This document shows positions 19,501-27,185 of a stretch of DNA of 64,000 nt, piece by piece. The stretch's first letter is position 1, and each line of letters opens with the position of its first letter. The position numbers and the translations under genes are program-made. Below the pieces are notes generated by a model. That model was not told the origin of the DNA. It made no database searches and was given only the letters and a program-made list of their open reading frames with translations. Origin of the DNA: an uncultured Algibacter sp. (GTDB taxonomy: Bacteria > Bacteroidota > Bacteroidia > Flavobacteriales > Flavobacteriaceae); the NCBI GenBank assembly GCA_947502405.1, contig CANMZT010000003.1:124001-188000 (forward strand), given 5' to 3'.

Positions 19501-20031
19501 AAAACCATCAAGAATAGAAACTTCAACTTTATCATCAAAGTTGTTAATTAGGGTAGATTTTTTTACAAATCCAAACCTGTTACTTGAATTCCATTGGTAT
19601 CTAAAAGTTAATCCTAAGTCTAAATTATTTTCTTCAAAAACAACCTTATTTCCATATCTGTTTTTATACAGATTGGTTTGTGTTTTATAAATCCCTGTTT
19701 GACGAATAGAAAATGGCTCCCAAAGATACTTTTTACCGTTTTTTATCACATGAAAAATAGCTTTACTGCCTGTGGTTTCAGCCATTTCAGTAATTTTATC
19801 ATCAGTGTAATAAGGGAATAACGAATAATCAGCATTTTTACGTCCTGCTGTTAAACCTCCGTTACTTGAAATAAACATCCAATGGTTGGAGTCACTAACA
19901 ATACTCATAAAAAACGGTCGCATTTTATCACTATTCGAAATCTTATAATACATTTCGTTATTAAAAGTGATTAATTCGCCTTTTATATCCATTGTTTCGT
20001 TTGAAACATTATGCGCTTCTGTAGTAATCAT
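16585..20031 (-). CDS. GH149-like beta-1,3-oligoglucan phosphorylase
   Basis: The 1148-residue protein has no signal peptide. Its size and layout fit GH149 rather than the shorter GH94: an N-terminal beta-sandwich region with WMFISSNGGLTAGR near residue 51, then an (alpha/alpha)6-barrel with EGNWRDIFQNWEALA (about 464-478), YWGDHQIIYLLKFLE (about 527-541) and RPEWNDANNALVG (about 646-658). Asp651 in that last motif is the probable general acid, and QPGMTGQVKEDVLSRFGELG lies near the C-terminus. GH149 enzymes reversibly phosphorolyse beta-1,3-glucan chains to alpha-glucose-1-phosphate in the cytosol. The assignment rests on remembered family motifs, so GH161 or GH94-like alternatives remain possible. 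It is preceded by an intra-operon hairpin and followed by a cytosolic GH17. It would save ATP in laminarin use. Confidence 0.8.
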   Translation of the reverse strand: MITTEAHNVSNETMDIKGELITFNNEMYYKISNSDKMRPFFMSIVSDSNHWMFISSNGGLTAGRKNADYSLFPYYTDDKITEMAETTGSKAIFHVIKNGKKYLWEPFSIRQTGIYKTQTNLYKNRYGNKVVFEENNLDLGLTFRYQWNSSNRFGFVKKSTLINNFDDKVEVSILDGFQNILPATVSADLQNSRSNLVDAYKKSELQEEVGLGVYALSSVIVDKAEPSEALKSNVVWSFGLDSPTYLISSLQLDNFRKGNAVSQEVDIKAEKGAYFTVSKMELAEEASKSWSFVTNVNQSITDVVQISETIKNEADLESLVQNDIDLGTKNLIDLTAASDGLQQTEDPLTNMRHFSNTLFNIMRGGIFDDGYTIEKSDFLKYIIGANKDVFKEKQSVLNGLNDTFSLADIQKLTENHNNKDFQRLCFEYLPLKFSRRHGDPSRPWNKFSINTTSEVDGSKILDYEGNWRDIFQNWEALAHSYPEYIEGMIHKFLNATTFEGYNPYRVTKGGFDWEVIEEHDPWSYIGYWGDHQIIYLLKFLEIIEGHYPGALEKRFNQDVFVYANVPYIIKSYEDTLKNPKDTIDFNYELDRTIHKRRDQLGADGALLLDQNANIYRVNFIEKILATVLSKISNFIPEGGIWLNTQRPEWNDANNALVGNGVSMVTLYYIYRFLSFFEGIVSKSDIESVKVSEELANFFNQVSETLQGNANILSGNISDKDRKTVLDGLGGAGSKYRAKIYKYGFSSSKTELSLADISSFIEISKSYFEHSINANKRDDNMYHAYNLMTVENYSEVSISYLSEMLEGQVAALSAGYLSPTQALSLLDGLKSSALFREDQYSYILYPNKELPRFDKKNNIPASKVEHSELLKRLIADGNRQVVEKDVNGGYHFNGAFNNANSLKEALSNLDENYKSLAKKDEAFLLQTFEDIFDHKSFTGRSGTFFGYEGLGSIYWHMVSKLLLAVQENCLRAVNENEDAAIIGRLFDHYYEINAGIGVHKSPELYGAFPTDPYSHTPATKGAQQPGMTGQVKEDVLSRFGELGVFVQAGKIIFKPSMLQEKEFLNTPKTFNYIDVNKVEQELTLDKDSLCFTYCQVPIIYKLSEAEGLEVVYNDGKQLKYNNIILDESVSKSLFERNGEVKMIIVSIKK

Positions 20032-20057
20032 AGTTTGGTAATAATCTGTGTACTATT

Positions 20058-20094
20058 TTAAAGATTAGCCCATTTATAAGGAGCTAATCTTTAA
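20058..20094 (-). other. Intra-operon hairpin between GH16 and the phosphorylase gene
   Basis: A perfect 12-bp inverted repeat (20058-20069 with 20083-20094, arm core AAAGATTAGC) has a 13-base loop. It lies in the 105-bp gap after the GH16 stop. There is no T-run behind it on the minus strand, so it is more likely an mRNA stabiliser, processing site or partial attenuator than a full terminator. Confidence 0.6.
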
Positions 20095-20136
20095 CAATTT
20101 ATTTATAGCTCATTGAAGAATATCCTGAACTCAAGT

Positions 20137-21012
20137 TTAATCTATAGACCCTCCATAGTATACTCTCACGTAATCAACATACATAGTTTGAGGAAATACA
20201 GTATCTTCTGTAGGGTTGCCATCAAAATTACCACCAACAGCCAAATTAATAATCATAAAAAATGGACCATCATTGAAAACCCAATCAGAGCTATCAACAT
20301 CCTCTTCATCATCTAAGTCTTGTGGTGCAATCCTGTTATATAAAACATCATCTACATAATAATTGATATAATTTGGGCCCCATTCAACACCGTAAATATG
20401 AAATTCTGTATCAACGCGAGAATTTTCAAACTCATATTTTTTCAATAAAGGGTTTGCTCCCGAATACCCTGGACCATGCACAGCGCCACTTACAATTGTT
20501 GGTTGTGAACCAGCATTTTCCATAATATCAATCTCACCACAAAAAGGCCAAGTAACCTCATCAATATTAGCACCCAATAACCAGAAAGCTGGCCACATGC
20601 CTTTGCCATATGGCAATTTCATTCTAGCCTCAAACCTTCCGTATTTTTGTTTAAATAATCCTTTTGTTAATATTCTAGCTGATGTATATCCTGAGCCTTC
20701 AAAATCTTCCTTGATAGCAGTAATTTTTAGCATACCATCTTCTACAACAACATTTTCTGGTCTATCTGTATAATATTGAAGTTCATTATTACCCCATCCA
20801 TTATCACCTGTCCCTATGTCATAAGTCCAGAGGTCACTATTTAATGCTCCATTCTTGTCAAACTCATCAGCAAAAGTTATCTGATTGAAAGTTGTAACCT
20901 TTTGCGTTTCATCTGGATTACAACTTAATGTAATCGCTCCTGTAATAAAAAGTACTAATGAAGTACTCAGTAAACGGAGTGATCTTGATTCTACTTTATT
21001 CTTGAAATTCAT
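20137..21012 (-). CDS. GH16 family endo-beta-1,3-glucanase (laminarinase-like) lipoprotein
   Basis: The ATG at 21012 is chosen over the longer frame because it yields a lipoprotein signal with lipobox LSC (Cys31) and does not overlap the preceding gene (stop at 21026). The 291-residue product carries the GH16 catalytic signature GEIDIMENAG with Glu160, Asp162 and Glu165. Laminarinase-type flanks are also present: FADEFDKNG, WGNNELQYYTDRPENV, and the C-terminal YVDYVRVYY strand. GH16 laminarinases cut beta-1,3-linkages inside the chain. The anchor and the SusCD context place it at the cell surface or in the periplasm, making oligosaccharides for import. It has one catalytic domain and no appended binding module. 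Confidence 0.93.
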   Translation of the reverse strand: MNFKNKVESRSLRLLSTSLVLFITGAITLSCNPDETQKVTTFNQITFADEFDKNGALNSDLWTYDIGTGDNGWGNNELQYYTDRPENVVVEDGMLKITAIKEDFEGSGYTSARILTKGLFKQKYGRFEARMKLPYGKGMWPAFWLLGANIDEVTWPFCGEIDIMENAGSQPTIVSGAVHGPGYSGANPLLKKYEFENSRVDTEFHIYGVEWGPNYINYYVDDVLYNRIAPQDLDDEEDVDSSDWVFNDGPFFMIINLAVGGNFDGNPTEDTVFPQTMYVDYVRVYYGGSID

Positions 21013-21025
21013 GTTTTCTTTTTTT

Positions 21026-22465
21026 TTAATTTTCGGTATAGAAATATATATTATCCAGAGACACGTTAGCAATTGTGCCGTCAGATACAAATAACATCAT
21101 ACCAATAGCTTCTCTTGCGCTTAATCCACTAAAACTGGATAAAGGAATATCAAACTGTACCCAATCGTTACTTGTTAAATCAGAGCCATTTACCCTAAAC
21201 GTGCCTGATACCTCATTGCTTTGTGTGAAATTATTATGCAATGATATATCAATATAATCAGCTGCATCTACAATTTCGTTCGCTCTAATATCAATATGTA
21301 AGAACTCCATTTCAGTAGCATCTACTGGCGGTACTCCGCTTCCTCCTCTTCCATAAAACTCAATAGCTACAAAATTTAGTAAGGTGTAATTTATTACGTT
21401 ACCTCCATCTTCCTCAATAGATCCCCCAAGAGTTGTTTGAAAAGGTTCGTAGAAGCCATTGTAGTTATCTACCGCAACATTGGCAAATACATCACTAAAT
21501 ATTGATATAATATCAATATCCACCGCTTCAACAGTCAATGACCCAGCGGCATTCAAACCACCAAGGCTTGCTGTTATGGTAGCAAAAGCATCTGGTTCTC
21601 CTGTTTCGGGGTCTACATCACCAGCACCATCAACCGATACAACACCTTGTTCATTTACAGAGGCTACAAATGGATTTGATGTTTCAAAATCAAAATAGTA
21701 AGGTGTCACAGAAACTGTAACATCTTGTCCATTAGGAAGATTGGCTGTATAAGTAAAGCTGGTTAATGGGACAGTAGTATCAACATTTGCTTGTGCTGTT
21801 TGATCTTGCCCTCCAAGAATTGCAGGTCTAGGCTGTCCTATTGTACCTAATTTTTCAAACTTTACTTCATCTAACCAAAAAGTAAAGCCTATACCATTGT
21901 TATTTGATGTGCCAGCAGAAAAAAGAAACATACCTCTTTCCTGAACTAGCTTTGATGCATCTGGAATTGGAATAATATACTTTTTCCACTTAGTAGACAA
22001 TTCAATATTAGACATATTTACCGCATACTTGTTTTTATCAAAATCAGTCCCAAAACCTACCTGATCAATTGTAGTTGTTGTAGAACCTTTAGCCCAAAAC
22101 GTCAAAGCGTCGTATTCCGTTAAATCTCTACCTTTTCCCCTATCTCTAAAAATACCTCCTATGTATCCTCCATCGGGATCTGTTGGAGAAGGCACATCAA
22201 TCCTTATAGATGACCTACCGCTGTATGCTTCATTTTCATCTGTACCAAATCCTTCTGGATTAGCACCTGTTGCGGGATCAAAAGATTCAAAAAACTCGTC
22301 TGTAAGTCCTACTGGTGCATCTGTGTATATTTCTGGATTACTACCAAAAGTAGCAACTTCAACATCGTCAGAAAAACCTCTTTCACAACTTATCAATGCA
22401 ATACACATTAATGCTATAAAAGGAAAGACAATGTGATATTTATAAATTAATTTTTTCATGATCAT
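21026..22465 (-). CDS. PUL lipoprotein with carbohydrate-binding-like modules (candidate surface glycan-binding protein)
   Basis: The 479-residue protein has a lipobox LISC (Cys27). About residues 35-210 form a jelly-roll-like module (EAYSGRSSIRIDVPSP, ALTFWAKGS, FWLDEVKFEKLG). About 215-325 look like a bacterial Ig-like (Big_2-type) domain with NPFVASVNEQGVVSV and ATITASLGG. About 326-479 form a second module (IDIISIFSDVF, MEFLHIDIRA, VSLDNIYFYTE). No catalytic residues were seen. The last module closely resembles the third module of the T9SS protein at 4444-6453. A lipoprotein with multiple binding-like modules just downstream of SusCD fits a surface glycan-binding protein (SusE/F-like role). 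Both the ATG at 22465 and the one at 22459 are usable as start. Confidence 0.8.
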   Translation of the reverse strand: MIMKKLIYKYHIVFPFIALMCIALISCERGFSDDVEVATFGSNPEIYTDAPVGLTDEFFESFDPATGANPEGFGTDENEAYSGRSSIRIDVPSPTDPDGGYIGGIFRDRGKGRDLTEYDALTFWAKGSTTTTIDQVGFGTDFDKNKYAVNMSNIELSTKWKKYIIPIPDASKLVQERGMFLFSAGTSNNNGIGFTFWLDEVKFEKLGTIGQPRPAILGGQDQTAQANVDTTVPLTSFTYTANLPNGQDVTVSVTPYYFDFETSNPFVASVNEQGVVSVDGAGDVDPETGEPDAFATITASLGGLNAAGSLTVEAVDIDIISIFSDVFANVAVDNYNGFYEPFQTTLGGSIEEDGGNVINYTLLNFVAIEFYGRGGSGVPPVDATEMEFLHIDIRANEIVDAADYIDISLHNNFTQSNEVSGTFRVNGSDLTSNDWVQFDIPLSSFSGLSAREAIGMMLFVSDGTIANVSLDNIYFYTEN

Positions 22466-22473
22466 ATTGTTTT

Positions 22474-25400
22474 TTATTTACCAATGTTAATATGTATGTA
22501 CGTTCTTATTTCCCACTCAGTGCCATCTGGGAATCCAGCAGGACTAATAGTTGGCTCTGTTGCAAATTCTGGAGTTTGATTTGGTAAGAAACGTGGTGAA
22601 TTTTGATCTAAAGAACGCCACATTCCTCTGATACCAATTTGAGTACTAGGTAAAATAAACCAATCTGGTTTTCCTAGAGTAGTAGATACATCTAACATTA
22701 ATTGAAGTGGATATGTTAAGTTAAAATCGCGGTGGTAATCAAATGGCCCCCAATCATTTATTTTAACATGAGACTGTACTTTAAACTTGTTATAAAGCAT
22801 TCTTATATCTCCACCGAAACGTTTTATTGTTCTTTGGGAGTCTCCATTTGCTTGTCCATTACCATAATAGAAGTTACCTATAATACCTAAATCACGGTTA
22901 AATTTTGAAACTATGCGAGTGTGAGCTTCCCACAAGTCTTGAGCAGGTGCAGATTCGCCAAAAGCAAAGAATGTTCGATCTGCTAAAAACCCTATGTGGC
23001 CATCCATTTGTGTTGGTAAATGTCTATATACAAACCCAGCACTGACAGCAAATTTGGCGTCTTCAGATCTATCATTATCCCAAGCATACATCCAAGAACC
23101 TGGTGTTGGGTCATAAGTTAGTAATATTTCACCTGCTGTAGTTTCTCTATTACCATTTCTAACCGCAAAAGGATCATCAATTACGTTTCTTAAACGTCCC
23201 GGTCCTGGTGCGTTATTAGGCATCGCATCAACAAGTGGCTTTTGCCACATAAAATTAGGAGCGATTTGTAAATCTCCAGCAGAAAATGTGAAACCAGACA
23301 AGAAATTAGTCATGTTCCCACTCCCAGAATCTTTAAGTCTCCATCCTGTAAACGTTCTAGTTTGATCTACACCTCCATTAGCGACTAAGCCCATGTATGA
23401 TCCTTGAGCATACATATTAAAACTACCTTTTTGATAGGTAATTTTAGCTTTAGCACCCCAATTATCTTCACTATTAATCTTATCTACAACAACTACATCT
23501 GTATTTTCTTGAAACATTTGGAAAGAACTACCGTTTAGAGGATTACCACCCCACATACCCCCTAGGGTTACCCCAAAATGACCAAACTCTCTTTCCAAAG
23601 CAAGTGTTGCTCTTTCTGTTGGCCAAGGAGTAATAACACCTGAACGTATTTGATTTGTATTTAATACACGACGTCCTGAATCATCAAACTCTAGGTCTGT
23701 ATTAAAATCCCTGTGATATATTCCTGTTACATCCCATTTAAGAATGTGTTTTGAGTATTTTAATAACATTGTTGGGTTGGCTCCCCACCATAGTTGCGGA
23801 CCAAAAGCTGCCTTTAAGCCTTCTAATTCTCCTTTAGCATCTACTTCTATTCCTAAAATTTCTCCATTATAGATATCTAGGTTTGGACCATAGTTTGCTT
23901 CAGGGTAAAGGTTAAAAAAATCACCTTCATAAGCCCAATGATAATGCCCTGTTCTGTAAAACCCTCTTAAATCAAATTCTTTTGCATTCCACTCAAATTC
24001 AGCCTGATAAACTCGTAAACGGTTGTTATCAGTAATGGTTATTGGTTCCCCTTCTGAATTATTGACCGTTACTGGTCTACCAACGTTCTCATAAAATATT
24101 TCATTTATTGGATTACTAGCAACATTACCTAAAATATTGAAGTCAACATTAGCTTTCATATTTGAAGCTGGTTTTCCTTCAACACCAACAAAATAAGATT
24201 GCATATGGTCAAACCCTAATTGGTTTGGAAAGGTTTGTGTATCAGTAGGGTCTGCTGTCTCTGGCGTAGTTATTAAACTGCCGCCAGTGTTAAATGTGGT
24301 AAATTGAGCTGACAATCTGCTTATACTTAATTTTTGTGAATCACTTCCACCAAGTGCAGCTTTGTCACCACGCGCTCTTAAAACGGCATCCATGATATTA
24401 ATATTATCAAAATAATTTTGAATAAAATCCAAATCTACACCTTCTCCATAAGGGTTTAATGCGTGTGCGTCTTTTAATGTGTAATATGAAGCACGAGGAT
24501 ATAAATCATATAAACCACGAGCATCAGTTGGCCCTTTAGCACAAATTCCAAACCATTCTTCATTCATGTTATTAGAGCCATCTTTTGTATCATGATAATA
24601 CCCACCATTGCTCCATGAAGCACCTGTTTCATGTGAATCGGCATTTTCTCTATCATCAAAACCTAACTTCCACCAACCATCACTAAATTGAAAAGTAAAT
24701 CCACCTATTGAATTTCCTACTTTTCCTAATCCAGCAGCATTCTCGTAAATCTCTTTCCAGTTTAATAAATTGTAATGTGCTTGCCAATATTGATCTTCTT
24801 TGTCTGCCAATGCATTGTATGCATCAGCACCAAATTCTGTAAACATTACAGGTATGTCTAATTGATCTTTAACTACTTGAAAGAAATCTCCAAAAGATTC
24901 ACCTCTATATGTATTAGCACCGTAAACATCAACGTCCTTACATTCTTCAGCTATAATATCTATAAATAATACATCACCATTACAAATCGCAACTGGGTGA
25001 TTTGAATCCATTGCCTTCATTTTTTTAGCAACTTCATTCATCAATCGATACATTGGTCTTCCTCTATTTTCTCCAACTGCTCTTTTCTGTTCTTCACCTT
25101 CTGGGAAGTCTTCAGTTTCTGCACCTTGCCAGAATAAACCATAGTTATTCTCATTACCCATCATATACATCAAAATTCCGGGAACGTCTTTATAGTCTTC
25201 AACCAGTTTAATCATTTCAGAAACAAGTAACTCTTGTGTTTTCTCATCTGAGTAATCAGTAACTGGTGTCCAAACCCCATCCAACGTTAAACCGTAACGT
25301 CCGAATTGATGATTTAATAAGGTATAAATGCCATATTTTTCGTAAATATATTTTACCCATTTAGCAGGTACACCTACATATTGTCTAACAACATTGACAT

Positions 25401-25656
25401 TCATGTTTTTTAGAAGTCCCATTTCAGTGTCAAGACCAGCCTTAATAACATCGTCTGATTTTTCATAGAAATTCGCATTTGTTACATCAGTGCCAATAGG
25501 AACATAATCCCAATTCACACCATTAATCATAAAGTCTTTACCATCTACAACTAATTTGGTTCCTTGATCATTTTTTACTACTTCAACTTTATTGGCCTGA
25601 GCAAAAATTGCTGAGGTAAATAAGAGAAACACTAATTTTAATAAATTGTTTTTCAT
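22474..25656 (-). CDS. Clan GH-A glycoside hydrolase fused to a probable outer-membrane beta-barrel
   Basis: The start is set at the ATG at 25656 (MKNNLLKLVFLLFTSAIFAQ), giving a 20-residue signal peptide and 1060 residues; the longer frame would place 21 polar residues before the signal. Residues about 22-410 read as a (beta/alpha)8 hydrolase of the GH2/GH5 kind: FMINGVNWDY, acid/base-like Glu169 in YMMGNENNYG, nucleophile-like Glu274 in MFTEFGADAY, and GGFTFQFSDGWWK. Residues about 440-1060 have no enzyme motif. They are rich in aromatic, Gly and alternating hydrophobic stretches (FDLRGFYRTGHYHWAY, FNMYAQGSYMGLV, KFAVSAGFVYRHLP) and end EIRTYIHINIGK, like a 16-plus-strand porin. GH2, GH5 or GH158-like assignment of the N-part is open. 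Flanked by PUL lipoproteins, it could be an enzyme tethered on its own pore. Confidence 0.75.
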   Translation of the reverse strand: MKNNLLKLVFLLFTSAIFAQANKVEVVKNDQGTKLVVDGKDFMINGVNWDYVPIGTDVTNANFYEKSDDVIKAGLDTEMGLLKNMNVNVVRQYVGVPAKWVKYIYEKYGIYTLLNHQFGRYGLTLDGVWTPVTDYSDEKTQELLVSEMIKLVEDYKDVPGILMYMMGNENNYGLFWQGAETEDFPEGEEQKRAVGENRGRPMYRLMNEVAKKMKAMDSNHPVAICNGDVLFIDIIAEECKDVDVYGANTYRGESFGDFFQVVKDQLDIPVMFTEFGADAYNALADKEDQYWQAHYNLLNWKEIYENAAGLGKVGNSIGGFTFQFSDGWWKLGFDDRENADSHETGASWSNGGYYHDTKDGSNNMNEEWFGICAKGPTDARGLYDLYPRASYYTLKDAHALNPYGEGVDLDFIQNYFDNINIMDAVLRARGDKAALGGSDSQKLSISRLSAQFTTFNTGGSLITTPETADPTDTQTFPNQLGFDHMQSYFVGVEGKPASNMKANVDFNILGNVASNPINEIFYENVGRPVTVNNSEGEPITITDNNRLRVYQAEFEWNAKEFDLRGFYRTGHYHWAYEGDFFNLYPEANYGPNLDIYNGEILGIEVDAKGELEGLKAAFGPQLWWGANPTMLLKYSKHILKWDVTGIYHRDFNTDLEFDDSGRRVLNTNQIRSGVITPWPTERATLALEREFGHFGVTLGGMWGGNPLNGSSFQMFQENTDVVVVDKINSEDNWGAKAKITYQKGSFNMYAQGSYMGLVANGGVDQTRTFTGWRLKDSGSGNMTNFLSGFTFSAGDLQIAPNFMWQKPLVDAMPNNAPGPGRLRNVIDDPFAVRNGNRETTAGEILLTYDPTPGSWMYAWDNDRSEDAKFAVSAGFVYRHLPTQMDGHIGFLADRTFFAFGESAPAQDLWEAHTRIVSKFNRDLGIIGNFYYGNGQANGDSQRTIKRFGGDIRMLYNKFKVQSHVKINDWGPFDYHRDFNLTYPLQLMLDVSTTLGKPDWFILPSTQIGIRGMWRSLDQNSPRFLPNQTPEFATEPTISPAGFPDGTEWEIRTYIHINIGK

Positions 25657-25703
25657 ATTTTCTTTAGTTATGTTGATTTCAGTTAGTAATCTATATTCTA
25701 GGC

Positions 25704-25738
25704 TACAAAGCGATATCATGAATTGATACCGCTTTGTA
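25704..25738 (-). other. Intra-operon hairpin before the hydrolase/barrel gene
   Basis: A 9-bp perfect stem (TACAAAGCG at 25704-25712, CGCTTTGTA at 25730-25738) is extended inward by six more pairs with one mismatch (25713-25718 with 25724-25729), leaving a 5-base loop. It lies in the 102-bp gap after the 465-residue lipoprotein gene. No T-run follows, so an RNA-processing or stabilising role, or partial termination, is more likely than full termination. Confidence 0.6.
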
Positions 25739-25758
25739 TCTAAAATATTTAAAGCTGG

Positions 25759-27156
25759 TTATTGCTTAATCATTCTAAAATACCAATAGGCATTATTAGC
25801 AACATCAGTGATAATGTATACTTCTAACATATCACCATTTAGTTTGGCAATATAGGTTATGGAGTCTGGTGCTGCACTTGGCGAACCTAACTCGCCTTCA
25901 TTAACAACTTTTGCTAACCCTAAATGCGCTCCTTGACCCTCAATTGTCAAACTCTCACCCGCTTCATCAAACGTATACGTTGCAGGGTTAGATCCATTAT
26001 GAGGAAAAATAGGTGTTCCACAACCCTCAGGGTCCATACCTTGGAATGGTTCTAACCATGTTTCTGTTCCAAAAACATTTTGGAATGTGCCGTCTTCATT
26101 AAATATGTATTGATCATCATATAAGCATGGTCTCATATCTAACTGCTCTTGGTTTATAGAGAACCATGGGCCTCCGCCGTTAATAATATCTGGTCCAACA
26201 GCTAACGACCCTGGTGTTGGATCTAATTGCCATGTTCCAACAATAGATGGCGCTGCATCTCTAACAAGCTTAAAGTACCAATAAGCGTTATTTGCCACAT
26301 CTGTTAGAATAAAAATATCTAATACATCACCGTTTAATTTTGCTATGTAAGTTATTGAGTCTGGTGCATCAGCAGGAGACGCTAATTCTCCTTCGTTAAC
26401 TACTTTTGCTAAACCCAAATGTGCTCCTCTTCCGGTAATTGTTAAACTTTCGTTCGCTTGATCATAAACATACTCAGCAGCTGGTGCGTTATGTGGAGAT
26501 AAAGGTGCCCCACAACCTTCTGGATCCATGCCTTGGAATGGTTCTAACCATGTTTCAGCTCCAAAAACATTTTGAAATGTTCCGTCTGCATTAAAAACAT
26601 ACTCGTCATCATATAAACACGGTCTCATCTCTAACTGTTCTTGGTTAATTGAAAACCATGGGCCTCCACCATTAATAATATCTGGACCCACAACTAAGGA
26701 TCCTGGTTCTGGAGCTAGTCTCCATGTACCCACTATTGGTGATGTTTCTGTACCTGTTCCTGGATTAGTAACCACAGGTTTATAAATAACCGTGTGATCT
26801 TTTGAAATTGACACATCGTCTCTACCATCTAGTGCCGCAGTAACTGTAATTGTATATGTAACAGACTCTTCAACCTCTGGATAAGTATATGTAACCATAG
26901 GACCGCTTGTTTCTCTGATTACTTCTGCAATGTCTCCGCTTGGGTCTCCAAAATCTACTGTATATAGAATTCTACCATCTGGCGGAACTGTTGTTGCAAT
27001 AACACCAACCTCATTACCTTCTGGGTTTAATGTGGCTATATTAAAATCTAATCCTTCAATAATATTTAATTGATCATCGTCTTCACAGGCTACTGAGACA
27101 CCTAGTAAAAGTAACAATGCCAAGACTTTGTATATTCCTTTTTTTAATAGTTTCAT
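25759..27156 (-). CDS. PUL lipoprotein with PKD-like domain and a duplicated C-terminal domain (candidate glycan-binding protein)
   Basis: The 465-residue protein has a lipobox VAC (Cys24). Residues about 30-130 form a PKD-like module (VDFGDPSGD, VTYTYPEVEESVTYTITVTAAL). Two copies of a ~160-residue domain follow, at about 141-299 and 305-465. Each opens IVGTWxLxPxPGSL, contains GPDIINGGGPWFSINQEQL, MRPCLYDD and WLEPFQGMDPEGCG, and ends NAYWYF. The copies agree at roughly four residues in five. Two conserved Cys per copy could form a disulfide. No catalytic motif was seen. Directly following susD, the gene is in the usual place for a surface glycan-binding protein, and the many conserved Trp/Phe/Tyr residues fit sugar stacking. 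The domain family is not one I can name with certainty. Confidence 0.8.
   Translation of the reverse strand: MKLLKKGIYKVLALLLLLGVSVACEDDDQLNIIEGLDFNIATLNPEGNEVGVIATTVPPDGRILYTVDFGDPSGDIAEVIRETSGPMVTYTYPEVEESVTYTITVTAALDGRDDVSISKDHTVIYKPVVTNPGTGTETSPIVGTWRLAPEPGSLVVGPDIINGGGPWFSINQEQLEMRPCLYDDEYVFNADGTFQNVFGAETWLEPFQGMDPEGCGAPLSPHNAPAAEYVYDQANESLTITGRGAHLGLAKVVNEGELASPADAPDSITYIAKLNGDVLDIFILTDVANNAYWYFKLVRDAAPSIVGTWQLDPTPGSLAVGPDIINGGGPWFSINQEQLDMRPCLYDDQYIFNEDGTFQNVFGTETWLEPFQGMDPEGCGTPIFPHNGSNPATYTFDEAGESLTIEGQGAHLGLAKVVNEGELGSPSAAPDSITYIAKLNGDMLEVYIITDVANNAYWYFRMIKQ
25762..26736 (-). repeat. In-frame tandem domain duplication (two copies of about 480 bp)
   Basis: Copy 1 is at 26260-26736 and copy 2 at 25762-26244, both within the 465-residue lipoprotein gene. 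Protein conservation is high and long stretches are unchanged (for example 20 residues around QGMDPEGCG and AHLGLAKVVNEGEL), indicating a fairly recent duplication or ongoing gene conversion. Confidence 0.85.
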
Positions 27157-27185
27157 TTTCTATAGTTTTATTGTTTAGTTTATTA

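Noticed and set aside
20058-20094. Operon-ending terminator between GH16 and the phosphorylase gene
   Set aside because: The stem is perfect but no T-run follows, and the next genes continue the same pathway; kept as an intra-operon hairpin only.
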